A stretch of DNA of 64,000 bases from the NCBI RefSeq assembly GCF_014898815.1, contig NW_026515539.1, forward strand, positions 1,612,001 through 1,676,000, read 5' to 3'. The translations under genes were made by a program, and so were the position numbers. The DNA comes from Panonychus citri (taxonomy: Eukaryota > Arthropoda > Arachnida > Trombidiformes > Tetranychidae). How positions within the stretch are numbered: the stretch's first letter is position 1; the number at the start of each line of letters is the position of its first letter. The notes beneath the pieces are model-generated. The model ran no database searches. It was given only the letters and a program-made list of their open reading frames with translations, and was not told the origin of the DNA. Positions 10,944 through 23,138 of the stretch are shown one piece after another.

Positions 10944-13392
10944 ATGGCAATTAACTCATCATTAATTTCAACATCTGCTGATACTGTTGTTGTTTCACCA
11001 ACACCAATGAATTCCTCCTCTTCAGTTTCACCTGATTCTCCTCCATCAGATACCATGATGATGCTTATGAATATAACCTCAATATCGTCCATTAAATCCG
11101 ATTTTGACGGCATCGAGTCTGAATTGTTGGACAAAGTAATTATCATTAATATTATCATAATTAATTGTTACATATGTGGAATTAATTTTTCCCTTTTTTT
11201 CATGGGCAATTTGTAATCTTTCTCTCTCTCTCTGTCATTCTCTCTTCGTGTGTTCTCACTATTTGACATTTTTACATGATTGAAGATTGCAAGTTGCTCT
11301 TCATGATCTTGATTTTGTTTTATTACATCTCACGCAAATGTCTCAACTGATTTACTCTTATTTTTATCATTCTCTTTCATTTTCCTCATCTCTTTTCTCC
11401 TTCAACAGAGTTGGATATTCTCACTGGTTATACTCATTCTTTACTTAACTCTAACACTAATTCAAGCTTATGCCTTTGTCCGCCAACGAACACGAAATGT
11501 TTTGGTTTATCTGTTCACAATTTCACTGGAAATGTACACATTAGCGCTATTTCTAAGTACTCTTGATGCAATACTCTTTCGCTCAGACAATGATGAACCC
11601 AATTTGATGCCATTAATTGTAGATATTTTACGAATTTCAGCCTTGGTACGTTGCCACATCAATCTAATCAAACAAATCAAATCAAACAGTTACTATCACA
11701 ATCTATCCACTTGTCACTTTCAATTGTTTACTCTCTTAACCAATTTTTTTGTTTCATTTCAAAATCAAAAGATCTTGTTTTTTTTCCTCCCTTACCTGTT
11801 TACTTTGCAAAGTTACATTCAACCGTTTTAACTAACCGTTTCCCCGATCACACTAATTGTTTCCAATTCTCTCTATTTAAATTGTTACAGGCTTTATTCA
11901 TTTTATTTGTTCTTATAATTGCCAAAGGATGGCCAATAACCCGATCTGAGGTATCGGCAAAACCTCTCGTAGCTATGGCTTGGTTTGCTTATTTAGCTTC
12001 AGAAATATTATTATACAGTTGGACAAAGGTAAAATTGAAACTCTGTCTATTTTTATCTTGATCTATTATTAAGGTATGTACGGTAAAGTTTGGGAATAAA
12101 ATTTTCAAACTATTATGGTGAATTTAATTTTCGATTAAATTTCTTGAAATTATATGAAATTATTAATCAACTTTTGAGCTTCAATTGTGTATCTTTTCAC
12201 GAATATTGCATCAAATCAAAGCATCGAAAATTCGATTTTTCGAATGTATGTCGAAAATAAATTGTCATATTTTTCAGAGGTAGCTCTGGACAAATGTTCT
12301 AAACTTTAATCGAAGATTACTTATGGTCAAAATCGGTCAATTAATGGAATACTGAGTGTTATTTCCATATTCAGAATTAATTACAAAAAAAAATTTCATG
12401 TATTTTGACCGGAAACTAAGGAAGAATTTTCAACCGGATATTTCGTCATTTTCAACCAAATGACGCAATATCTTGAGGAACCACAAAATTTCTGGAAAAA
12501 AAATTCTCAATATCTCAGCAAAATCTTATTCCTCATCGAATGAGATCGAAAAAATTTCGAAAATAACTCAAATCGCTAAAAAGTTAGTCCACACTATTCC
12601 CAAACTTTACCGTTCATACCTTATTTTATTGTGATTAATTTTTAATTTTCTAATCAATATTTGGATTTGCTTGGTCCTTGACTTTTTCTTTATCTGTCAT
12701 TAATTTTTAGGGAACTTTGAGTCAAGTTAGTGAAGATGATATCTATCTAACGGTTCCAGGATGGATTAGTCTGGGTTTACGGATCATAATCATGATGTGG
12801 TTTCTTTTTGAACTTCGAGCAACCATGATGTTAGAACAAGATCAACAAAAGTTACGATTTTACCTTCACTTTGGAGTCGGTATCATGGTTTGGTTTGTTT
12901 ACCTACCGATAATTGTTTTCATAGGATCTCAAACATCAATTGAGTGGAAATATAATTTCATTTTCGGTACGTCGTCATTATCATTTCTTTTATTTGCTAT
13001 ATTACATATTTACTATTTATCTAATCGTTTTAATTACTTTACATGCAGTTACCACTCATTAATTGACATATAATTCACATAAATCATATTCATTATCACT
13101 TATAATTTTTAATGTTCTTTAATTTGTTTTTCTCTCTCTCTTTTCTACTTTAGTGTTTTCTTTGCTAGTTAATTTCCTTGCCTATGCTATAATGGCACAT
13201 TTCCTTTGGCCAACGAAATTAACTTATCATTTCCTGACCCACCCAACTGAATCAGATTATTCTGAAGGAATGGATGAATGCGAAGAAACATCAAGAGATA
13301 GTTTCAACTGTCTATCTCATATTAATTATGGAAATGGTATTCATCATCATCGATTTGGTCATGATCTTAGGTTACCTCACTCAAAGACATGA
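10944..13392 (+). CDS. Seven-transmembrane protein, GPR180/TMEM145-like
   Basis: Five exons (10944-11135, 11409-11645, 11891-12028, 12711-12966, 13154-13392) splice in frame to 353 residues. After a Ser/Thr-rich N-terminus of about 64 residues come seven hydrophobic spans, beginning at WIFSLVILIL and ending in NFLAYAIMAHFLWP. The IIAKGWPITR segment after the third span and the FLWPTK end of the seventh are typical of the rhodopsin-like GPCR transmembrane family that includes GPR180 and TMEM145. These proteins usually carry an N-terminal lumenal/extracellular domain of 150 or more residues, which is missing from this model. An in-frame TGA at 10905 precedes the ATG, so a missing domain would need upstream spliced exons. 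Intron 3 contains a TIR element. A His-rich, acidic cytoplasmic tail closes the protein. Confidence 0.78.
12071..12624. mobile_element. MITE-like element with 28-bp terminal inverted repeats, in an intron
   Basis: The left end (12071-12098, AAGGTATGTACGGTAAAG...) and the right end (about 12594-12622) are inverted copies that differ at about one position in 28. The element is about 550 bp, has no ORF, and lies wholly between exons 3 and 4 of the 7TM gene. A 3-bp ATT flanks both ends as a possible target duplication; a TTAA/TTAT reading is also possible, so the superfamily is not settled. Confidence 0.72.
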
Positions 13393-16300
13393 ATAAATCA
13401 CTTCTCCCACTCTCCCTTTTTCCCCATTTTCTCCCTTAGAAATTGACTCATTACCATCTCTAGTTTATCTTCATTTTGTTTTCATCTATTTCCAATCTAA
13501 TCATTTTCTTTACTTTCATCCTCTCATTGATCAATCAATTGGTTCGTACAATTTAATCTTGTTTAATTACTCTATTATTCTTCAACTAATTTTTTCTAGC
13601 AATTAGTCATGATTAACCTCATGTAAACTTACATCCTAATAACTCACAAACATTTATATATACATATGAACATGAACCCTCCTCCTCTAATCGTTGTTAA
13701 TTCATTATAATATCTTTTTACTTGTCATCTTTTTTTTTCATTAATGCGACAAGTAAACAACAATAAGCCAAGAATTTATCTAAAGCCCTAATAATACAAA
13801 GTGGGGATGAAAAGAGAGTTCAAATATGTATTTTAATTGTTAGTGAGTTAATCAAAAAGAACAACAATTTACTATTGTGATTATCAAATGAATCAAATTA
13901 AGGGGATAACAAAAAAAATCCTCAGATAACAAAACAAACATAGAACATCAATCGTTAGAAAATAATAGATTCAAACTTTGATCTGACAATTGGAATAAGA
14001 AAGAAACAAAGTTTCAGATCAGAATAATACTCATGTTTTACGATCTCACAACTTTCTCTCCTATTCTGATTCTCTTTCAACTGAGAATTTATTAGTATTA
14101 GTTAATTATGCTAACGATCAATTTAATGTTAACAAGATTATGCAAACTCACAATCAGATTCTTGAAATTGATACTGAGAAAGATCATGAGAAAAAGAGGA
14201 AGACCAACAATAACCATTGACGATTATCTTGATATGAGACTTTTTGTTCTAAAAATATTAGCTATTTATGTAAACTGCTTTTCTCGATAATCATTTATCA
14301 AACCATTTTCCTTTTTCCGTTTCCTTAATTTCCTCTTCCAATGAACTCTTAATTTCTTGATGGAACTCCAGTGACATTAAGAGAGTAAAATACGATTTAG
14401 CGAGAGAGAAAGAGAGAGATAGATGAGGGAGCAATACTAGGAAGTAAAAACTTACCTAATATACTGAATATCATCCTTGAAAAAGCTTTCAAGACTCTCT
14501 CTCTCTCTCTCTCTCTTTCCATGATGATAATAACGATCAGAGAATCGATTTATTCATCAAGAAATATCTCTATTAATATTACATGTTATTATGTCCGTTA
14601 TGATATAATAATATATGGAATCGCAATGAAATTGCAATTTAGTATATATTTTTATCATGAAAACAATGAACAATCACCAACAATGACAGTAAATAACAAG
14701 AGAAAAGGAAGAGAAATAGGAAGATGATAATTGATCAGAAAAAAAGGAGTAGGAAGTTTTCTGCTCTTTGGTGAGAAGAAAACAAATCTCCATGTCCAGT
14801 AATCCTTTTTAATAGATTGTTAAATCAACGAAAAGAGAGGAAGTCACGTTAATTTGAATGATCCTTGAAACTATTCTGTTAATCATTTCATAATTACGAT
14901 AACAATTGATTCTCACCTGAAATCCTTTCTCTCCATTGTGTTATTAGTATACATTGGAAAAAAAAGGTCGTTGATCTTTTCATCATCTTCCCTCTTCTCC
15001 TCCCTTTTTATTTTTCCAAATTCTACCTTTTCTCTCTCTCTCTCTCTCTTCCTTCTCCTTCTTTAATATTTCCCAATATCTTCATCTCTTCTTCTTACGC
15101 CCTACCAATCGATTTTTCTTCTTCTGTAATTCTGTAAATATGATTGTTCAGTTTCAATCATGTAAATAGTGATGAAAGAAACTCACACACAAAGACAAAG
15201 GAGAGAAACAATAATAATCATCATCATCATCATCGTTTACATGATTACAATCACTGCAGAATCAACGTAAACCAAAGTCCTAATTAAGATGCCTTTCAAC
15301 TATAATAATAATCAATCGACAGTATCAACAAGCAGAAAACAAATTAACTAAACATTTTTAATTACAAGCCAAAACCGGAACAATCAGCGAAAATTTTTTT
15401 TTATAATCATCATCTCAAGTGGAAAAGGGATACCAAAAAAAAGAGAGACTGATCAAAAAGATGGATTGATGAGAGAGATGATCAACAATTAAATACACAC
15501 ACACACACAAAAACGAGTTACAAGATTAAATGATCAACATGATGGGATTTCATCACTAATACATATATTATTGTCGATGTATGTATAGCTCAACAAACGC
15601 TAATTGTTTCAAAGTGTTGACACTTTTTTTCACCTTCTCACTGTTTTGCTGTTTCCCTCTTGTTTTTTGCTGCTCTACTCATCGACATCATCATCATCAT
15701 CTAATCATCTTCATTAGTGCCGATTGATTTTCTCCTTCTATTTTGTCTTCTTCTTATTACCTTTGATTTTCACGCTCAACAAGAAAAAGTAATTACTATG
15801 ATTATCAACACTTCTACTGTCATACTGATCTTAATAAGTGTAATAGTAGAGAGAGTTAGTTATCATTCAGTAGTATCAAATTGCCTTCTCGCATTTTAAA
15901 TGTTCTTTTATCTTTTATCTTCTTCTCTCTCACTCTCTCACTCTTAGCCTTGTTCTGTAAACCCCCTTTTCTACTCTAAATACAATATCTTCTTCATCTC
16001 GATTTATCATCATTTTATCTTCTTCTTTTTCTGTCAGAATCCATTTCCTCTTTTTCTTCTCATTTTCTTCTCATTTTCATCTCTATTCTCTTTGTTCATT
16101 TTAATCCATGGCATCCTCATCATCTTCAATTCCCTTCATCTTCATGAACAATTCTCGATTTTAATTAACTAATTTTATTACTTTGTTCACCCGCCTCTTT
16201 CCTACCCTACTCTTCATCAATTTATAAATATTGTATTTCTCATCATCATCATCATCTTTCTCTTCAATCTGTCAAACACTTTCGTCTCGCACATAAACAA

Positions 16301-16612
16301 AACCAAATGATGAGATGAAGATGATGATAATGATGATGATAATATAATATTGAATAATTCAAATGTATTATATTGTATAAATACTGTTCGTGGTTATAAA
16401 TAAACATCTCAATAGATTGATGAGCAAAAAAAAGAGGTAACTCTTGTCAATGAATAAAATTAATATCATCTAATGGTTAATATTAATTGTGATTGAATTT
16501 AACACATTTTCTCAAATTACTCTAATCATCGTAAGAATTGCAATTGAAATACTAATAACAATCATCATGATAATCGATATTAACTGGAATTAGATTAACA
16601 TCTTCCGGGTTA
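13393..16612. other. Long intergenic region, low complexity
   Basis: CT-, CAT- and ATC-type simple repeats dominate, including (CT)n at 14495-14516, CT-rich runs near 15030-15050 and a CA run near 15495-15508. The first part is the 3' UTR of the 7TM gene, with an AATAAA at the stop codon. ORFs at 14108, 14521 and 15717 lack domain features and look like chance. Confidence 0.5.
14495..14516. repeat. (CT)n microsatellite
   Basis: About eleven CT units in a row, inside a long gene-free region. Confidence 0.85.
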
Positions 16613-16708
16613 TTAACACTTCTAATGATGAAAAAAAAGGGTTATTGTTTTTCATCATAATTCAGTTAAATTGTCAACATTCATATAAATTAATTGGCTC
16701 CATGTTAA

Positions 16709-17954
16709 TCATTTGTAAAAATTTGATTGCAATTTACTTACCGAGTGACTTGTTTTAACAGCAGAATGAGATTGATGTTGAGTAGTTGTTGGTGTTAATT
16801 CAACCAAATGATGTTGATGATTTGGTGTTTCAACAATTAAAGCAGCTGATTGCGGGGAATTGTGTGAATGATGATTATCTTCAATGATTAATCGAGCTGG
16901 TTGAAGTGGATGGACATGAGGATGACCATCACTTAATGGAGTGTAAACAATTTTCTCACTAACTATTGGCTCTGGTTGTTGGTTAAATTTAGTGAATTTA
17001 GTTGATTGTGGGGAGGATAATCTTGAATTTCTTGGATAATCAATTGATTGTTGCTCGAAATAACCTGATGGCTGATTACTGGGTGATCGTTGATTAGGAT
17101 CAGAAGGTGTACCGATTTCCTCGATTGGATCCAGAGTTTCAATTGACTGTTGTTGGAACATTTCAACTCGAGATTTTGGTTGACCCCGGAGGGAAATTAT
17201 TGCTGCTTGTGGGTGGTGATGGTGGTGATGAGGAAGATTTTTAATCCTGCCAAGATGAAGATGATCAATTAATGGTTGAACAGCAAAAGCACCTAATCTA
17301 TGACTGTGTCCAGTGTCTGAGTTAATTGCTGAAACTTCAACGACCTTTGTTGAAGTTTGAACGTCAACAGGTAAATGAATTGGGTTAACAACCGGACGGA
17401 CCAAAGGTAGAAGATGAAGATGCTGAGGATTAAGATGATGATGGGAAGGCTGTTGATGATGATGATGATGATGTGGAGGAGTAGTGGCAGTGATCAAAGG
17501 CCCATGAGTTGCAATTATTGAATCAGTGGGTGGATGTGATGAATACCTTGGAATCTCATCAAATTGGTGATGTTCTTGAATTATTTCAACTGAACTTGGA
17601 TGAGTAACAACAACAGGTTGATGTTGATGATGAAGATGAGGTTGAGGTTGTTGCTCAATTAAAGCAACCTCTTCACTTATCGGTGTTTCAATTATGTGAC
17701 CATGAAGTTGTCGTTTAGTTACCAATTTGTTGCCAACTCTAAATTTAGCATCTCGTTGATTCCTCGAGTCTGGGTTACGATGATTTCCCTCGATCAACAC
17801 TGGTAAGATAATTAGTACACATGATACCTAAATTTGATTAAATTGCAAGAATTGAAAAAGAAACAATTAGAAAAACTTTTCCTTTTCTAAAACTATTGAA
17901 CAATCAATATAAACGATAAACACTTACTATTGGTAGGAATTGATTGATGAGCAT
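16709..17954 (-). CDS. Secreted His/Pro/Gln-rich protein, family not recognised
   Basis: Exon 1 is 27 coding bases (17928-17954) and joins in phase to an exon starting at 17827. Together they give a signal peptide (MLINQFLPIVSCVLIILPVL). The mature part is rich in His, Pro, Gln and Ser, with several poly-His clusters and no paired Cys, repeats or known domain that I can name. Composition resembles extracellular-matrix or cuticle-associated proteins, but that is a guess. The 3' end is uncertain: reading on reaches a stop at 16709, but a strong donor (TCG|GTAAGT at 16742/16741) could join an exon at 16621, which would end after two residues. Start and signal peptide are better supported than the C-terminus. 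Confidence 0.6.
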
Positions 17955-18634
17955 TTTCAAGTTGATTAGTTGATGATTGGAGTCTAAATGAATTAATAAT
18001 TAAGATTATTCTCATTTAAATAGTTGATTTCTATCAACCATCGTTAATTGCTTCGTTCATCGGACAGTACATAATCGTGATTGTTGATTGTACTTTTTAT
18101 TGGTCACTTTTAGTTGACTTTTTTTTTCTTTCTTATTAATATTCATTTGATTAGAATCAATTGCTAATTAGTAACAGTTTGTGTTTTTAATGAGAATTTA
18201 TTGGTTGATTGTGATTAGTTTAATTTGTTTGCTGTCAATTGATTCTTTTTTTATTTCGATCCTTAATCACCATGAAATCGGTTTTTTTGATTACTTTGAT
18301 TGAGAAAATTATTAAGACGTTATTTGTTTCACTTATTTACTTTACTTTTCAGTTAATTTACATTTTAAATACAAATAGATTTTGTTACATCTCTTTTCTT
18401 GTTAAGGTTTAACAATTAAAAGAGTGAAAATATAAATATTCAAAGAGTTAATTGTCACTGATTGACCATTTCTTCATGGTTGGAAGGTGTTTGATTGATT
18501 TTTTTTTTACTCTCAACGTAAAAAAGTTTACTGGATTTGCTCCAGAAATTGATTGTAGGTCCAGTAACCGTGGGGGTTTGATGAGTGTTTTATTTTGTTT
18601 TCTGAGGGAATTCAATTGTTGGTGTTTTAGTTGA

Positions 18635-19483
18635 TTAAAATCGTCCACTTCGCTTTCGACCAGTGTATTTGGTGTCTTCTCGTACATCTTTGCCTTGACG
18701 TCTTCTCCTTTCCTTTTTTGCTAGAATCCATTCTCGAGATTTTTTCGGTGGTTTACCACGAACGGGTTTCTGTTTCATTCGACGATTAATATTGGAGACT
18801 TCAGAAGGTCCATTGTTCGAGCTCATCTCATGTTCATTCATCAAGGGTTTAGGCATCACTGGATTATCTCCACCAGTGAAAAGGACAAGGTAAACCTTTT
18901 TGGCTTTCGTTGAATTTGGATAGTCAACAAGTAAGCCACCGGTGAAACCCGCTTTCATTGCTTGAGTGGTGATCAGATCAACTTGTTTATCATCTTCGGG
19001 ATAGAATTGGAAAACAGCTCGACTTCCTCTAGCAAGACATGAATAAAGACTTTCAAATAACCTTTTCAATCTATGAACAGGATTGTGACACTTTTTATCA
19101 GCATTACAAAGCCATTGGAGAGCGGATATGGAAATGGCTCCGTCAAATGTACCAGGACGGAAGGGTAACCCTTGCCCTAGATCACCAAGAACCAGGTCAC
19201 CAGATTTGAGGTCACGAGTAGAGGCAACATCCAACATGGCGGGTGAAATGTCAACACCAACCCATGAATGACCGGCTTCTTCAATTGCAGATGACGAAAG
19301 AGCTGAACCACAGCCAAGATCAAGAAGGTGAGCAGTTTCACCCTCTGGCAGAGCTAAAATTTCAAGAGCTCGTTCAGACAATTGACACTGAACCTCAATT
19401 ATCCGTGAATTCCTAGTATATTTTTTAGCTTCAACGTCATTATAATAAAATTCCGGCGGAGCCTGATACTCAGGTCGAGACAT
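18635..19483 (-). CDS. BUD23: 18S rRNA (guanine-N7)-methyltransferase BUD23
   Basis: Single-exon gene of 282 residues, matching the ~281 of the human protein (WBSCR22/BUD23). With its partner TRMT112 it methylates a guanine at N7 in 18S rRNA during small-subunit assembly in the nucleus. Visible features are the RPEYQAPPEFYYND start, SAM motif I LDLGCGSALS, the WVGVDISPAMLD segment, FDGAISISALQWLCNA, and the basic C-terminus ending TGRKRSGRF that is hallmark for the family. The start is the ATG at 19483; the apparent extension to 19504 begins with TTG. No frame defects seen. Confidence 0.96.
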   Translation of the reverse strand: MSRPEYQAPPEFYYNDVEAKKYTRNSRIIEVQCQLSERALEILALPEGETAHLLDLGCGSALSSSAIEEAGHSWVGVDISPAMLDVASTRDLKSGDLVLGDLGQGLPFRPGTFDGAISISALQWLCNADKKCHNPVHRLKRLFESLYSCLARGSRAVFQFYPEDDKQVDLITTQAMKAGFTGGLLVDYPNSTKAKKVYLVLFTGGDNPVMPKPLMNEHEMSSNNGPSEVSNINRRMKQKPVRGKPPKKSREWILAKKERRRRQGKDVREDTKYTGRKRSGRF

Positions 19484-20651
19484 TTCAGTCAACAAAATAT
19501 TCAAATCTACACAACAGAATCAAAACAGAATAACAACAAGCGAACAATTCAACCAATTAACCAAACAATTAAACAATAAATAATTGAAATTAAAGACACA
19601 CAAACAATTAAATCACAATCAAGATAAAAATAAACAAGAAAATTAAAAAACACTTTCCATTTGTTTCACTCTCACATGTTAACTTATCAACCGAGTTAAT
19701 TAGTTGCCATGGTTACCACCGCAATTTTTAATTCTCTTGATTTTCCTAAACAATTAATTTGATTGAAATAATTTCTAATCAGTAAATCAATTAACTAACA
19801 TACTTTGTCGTCACCATAGTCAACTGATCGTAATGTTAAATAATCACATTACAAGTTCAATTGAATGAGTTTTTGTTTATCGATTTTCCAATTTCCTAAA
19901 TTTAAATGATCACAATTATTTTTTTCGCAATTAATTAATTGTTTAGAGTTAATTTAATTTCTATATAATCATTTCTATCACGAAAAGAGAATTAGTTTTA
20001 TAATCGTTCTCACTTTTGTAACACTTTCGATGAAATTTTTTTTCACTCCATCGAGTTAATTGATTAGCTAGGGTTATGTTTAATTCTTGATTATTAATCA
20101 ACAATTAGTGAAACTTAATCATCTGATTCACCTAATTTAAGTTAAATTTAATTTCTCCCGATTTTTTTTTCGTCAATTTAATCGTTAAAAGGTTGAAAGT
20201 TGAAGTTGAGGAAAAATAAACTGTGACAATTTGTTTCTCAATTAATGTCAAACTTTGATTCCAGTTAAATGGTTAATTGATTTGATTGTGAAGTTTTTGA
20301 TTCAATTTCACATTTAAGTTTTTCCTGTTAGGATTTACTTATGTTTTTCTCAATCAGATTAACATTTTAAGATTAACATTTTGCATGATTAGCGTGAATT
20401 ATGAATCCTTTAATCAATCTAATTGTATAAAGGAAGAAACAATTAATCCATCAATCTAATGAATATTAGAGTTGCACTGTAACAACAATTAAATATTTGT
20501 TTAGTAAGATAAGTTTGGGTGTTGCATTTGTAGATAACTTCAGATAGTTGAAGTAATTTTTTCTGATTATTTTTCCATAGTTTTACCAATAGGATGTCCT
20601 AATGCATAATTCTAGTGATTGTGGATAAAAAAAAGATGCTAATGTTTAAAT
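19484..20651. other. Intergenic between BUD23 and the CISD gene
   Basis: Very AT-rich, with no ORF showing coding character. It should hold the BUD23 promoter and 5' UTR and the CISD 3' UTR. No motif stands out. Confidence 0.5.
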
Positions 20652-21183
20652 TTAGGCTGTTTTTCGGGTGATGATTAGTGGACCAATATTGTCACCACAT
20701 TTGGCGTTGTGAGCATTATGAGCTCCATCACAATAAGGGAATTTCTTTGATTTCCAACATCGGCAGAAAACTTCATTTTTTCCCAAATCTTCAATGTCAA
20801 ATGAATGTACAACTTTAGCGTTATCCTTTTGAATAGAATGATTTATCTTTGAGCCCAATGAACACACTTGCCATTTAGTGTAAGCAGCATAGGCCAATGA
20901 AACAAAGGCGAATCCATAGGCCAAAACTGAACCTTTATCTTGAACTAAATTTATTGTTAAAGATACAAAGAGAGAGAATAGAAAAGATTAATAACAAATG
21001 TAAATTAAAATTCTAAGAAGACTATGGATCAGAAAATAAATGTCACCATAGCGTCAACGTTCCTAAATCAATATACCACGTTAACTATGTGATAACAATT
21101 AGCAAAATTGGCAAAATTACTAAGGACAATTAACAATTAACCTAAAAACATTAAATTCCTCTCGTTTACTTACATCCTTCCAT
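20652..21183 (-). CDS. CDGSH iron-sulfur domain protein (CISD1/CISD2-like)
   Basis: Two exons, 21174-21183 (only 10 coding bases) and 20652-20944, join in phase to 100 residues. An N-terminal membrane span (about VLAYGFAFVSLAYAAY) is followed by the CDGSH domain with its 3Cys-1His [2Fe-2S] set in CRCWKSKKFPYCDGAH. IQKDNAKVVHSFDIEDLG before the cluster and GDNIGPLIITRK after it match mitoNEET/NAF-1 proteins. These are homodimers on the outer mitochondrial or ER membrane, involved in iron-sulfur and redox handling. The length is nearer CISD1 (108 aa) than CISD2 (135 aa), but invertebrates often have one ancestral member, so I leave the paralogue open. Confidence 0.93.
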
Positions 21184-21399
21184 TGAGTAGTTTATTTCAG
21201 TTCTTCACTAGAAAGCAAACGACAATTTTTTTCTGAATAATCACGTAACCACGTTGGTAGAACAATAATTGAACTAATTAGAGAACAAAAATTAATCAAA
21301 GATGAAAGGAAACAATTAAAAAAATAGGATAACAATTAATCTTTGATCATCTAATCAAAGATAAGGAAAAATAAATCCAAATGTAATCAAGAATAGAAT

Positions 21400-21607
21400 C
21401 CGAAGTCAGTCGATTAAGCCAGTCAGTCAGTCACAATTAAATCGACTGAGTCGCAGTTACTGCGGAAATCACTGACTCGACTGTGATTTAGTCGACTTAG
21501 GTCGACTTTAGTCGAAAATTATCCCGAGTCGACTTAAGTCGACTTTGGTCGACCGCCACTTGATTTTCTCGGCAGTCGGTTACTTGGTTAAAAACTGATA
21601 GACTCCG
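21400..21607. repeat. TCGACT-rich repeat, copy A (internally deleted)
   Basis: Begins CCGAAGTCAGTC and ends with a degraded inverted copy. It is filled with repeats of AGTCGAC/GTCGACT and several perfect GTCGAC palindromes. It closely matches copy B at 25405-25737 but lacks about 120 bp from its middle. A non-autonomous TIR element is likely. Confidence 0.7.
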
Positions 21608-21863
21608 AAGTTAGCCGATGCAAGTGAGTGAGTGAGCAAATTTCAAATTGTTCTGAACAATAATGAAATTTCCACCAAGCGAAATATAATTGTCTGAGCG
21701 AATCGAAGACTTTACTTTCAAAGAATCTCCTTGTTATCTGACCTGGGAATTGAGTCACTAGAAACGATAGTTTCTTAAACAAACCATTCAGAGCTTTCAA
21801 AAAGATAATCTGATGGTAAATGATCTCAAATTAATCCTGGGAATTGAGTAACAACAGGAAAAC

Positions 21864-21905
21864 ACCAAATAAAAGGAGACTCAAGTTCACAATTAGAAAT
21901 AAAAT
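21864..21905. repeat. 42-bp direct repeat, left copy
   Basis: Starts ACCAAATAAAAGGAGACTC and recurs in the same direction at 25356-25398 with one extra A. The two copies bracket about 3.45 kb holding two + strand ORFs and the Dicer relic. It looks like a breakpoint or insertion duplication. Confidence 0.75.
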
Positions 21906-22898
21906 CAACTTTTAAAGGAAAACAAGAAAGGAAAAGAAAAGAAACTAATGCCATCTATCGATAAGTTTCCATCTTCTCTTTGTGCATCTCTTTCTTTTCT
22001 TTTCTTTTCTTTTCTTGCACTTTAGTAACAAAATAGAGTCACTTTTGCTATAAATAGTTTGACAATGTTTGATGAAATAATATTTCATTCGAGCAAGAAT
22101 GAAAAATTTGGGTGTTTATAACTTGAGTGTAGTATAACTTTTAATTAACTTTAGTCTCAGCTAGACCATCACTTTTTAAGGCCAAAAAACTATTGTTTCT
22201 GACAGCCCTGGTTAAATGACAGCGATTTGACTTATTTAGACATCTCCAAGTATTGTAGTTTCGGAGATATTAGGCCTCGAAGATCAAAGGCCATTCTCTC
22301 ATTCCGGTAAAACTGTTGATCAAACGAAAAAAGTGTTTGATTAACCATGTTAACCCATACTAGGATAGTCTCAAAAATAAGTTTCAGATCATTCTCAGCA
22401 CTTGGGACTAATCGCTAATTATTTAAATACAACGGAATTGTGACCGGAGCACTTTGGATATTTTTTTAACAAAACAAATTTAATTTTCTGTAAGGGCATG
22501 AAAAGTTGTCGATAAAATAAAAATTTCATGATCTAAAAACTTATCGTTGCTTAGAAAAAGTGACATGAAGTTTTAACTTCGAACTCGATTTTCTCGAAAA
22601 CTACTGATCAGATCAGGAAAAAATAAATATATTTGGACTTCATATTTGTGGCCCTACAAATACACAAAATTTCAACTCTTAACTCAAAACTAAAATTCGG
22701 CGACCCTTCTCCTTGGCTGTCTAATCTTGATTTAAAATGTTGCGAAGCAGTAATTAGAGTTATAGAATATCCTTTCATTTTCATGTGATCAATGCTAATT
22801 GTTTTTCTTACTTCCAGACTAATTATGATTGAAGCATTTTTGTGTTTATTCTGCTTCTTCTCATCATAAAAGTGTTACTCTATTTTTTCTTCGAGAGT
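21906..22898. other. Non-coding stretch inside the accessory island
   Basis: Contains a TCTTTT-type run (about 21980-22016), TAGATGGC on the minus strand at 21950-21957 overlapping TATCGATA at 21956-21963, and about 700 bp without ORFs. A possible acceptor (CTTCCAG at about 22812-22818) precedes the small ORF at 22899. Confidence 0.45.
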
Positions 22899-23138
22899 AT
22901 GTCAGACCAAAGTTCATCAGGGTACTGGTCAAAAAGTTCTTTTTCATATGGTGATGCTGTTCCAGATGATGATGTTTCTATGCCTACTTACCACTCCAAC
23001 AGTTCTCGAAGTTCATCTAGAAACCAGGATGTTTCAATGCCTACTTACCACTCTAACAGTTCTCGAAGTTCATCTAAAAGCTTTGAAGAACCAAGTTTTG
23101 GAAAACCTCGCCACCATTCGACCCCAAAAGATAACTAA
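22899..23138 (+). CDS. Small Ser-rich protein with an internal tandem repeat
   Basis: ATG at 22899 opens 79 codons. Two 57-base tandem units (22971-23027 and 23028-23084) encode near-identical 19-residue repeats sharing DVSMPTYHSNSSRSSS. The repeats differ by few bases, including silent ones, which suggests selection on the peptide. The rest is polar (Ser, Lys, Pro, His) with no membrane span or known domain. The frame can be read upstream from a GTG at 22842, but the hydrophobic stretch this adds is not supported. An AATAAA at about 23334 could be its poly(A) signal. Not recognised; it may be an exon of a larger gene. Confidence 0.45.
   Translation: MSDQSSSGYWSKSSFSYGDAVPDDDVSMPTYHSNSSRSSSRNQDVSMPTYHSNSSRSSSKSFEEPSFGKPRHHSTPKDN

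Noticed and set aside
21588..21800. Minus-strand 70-codon ORF beside repeat copy A
   Set aside because: Overlaps the repeat end, has no domain or splice context.
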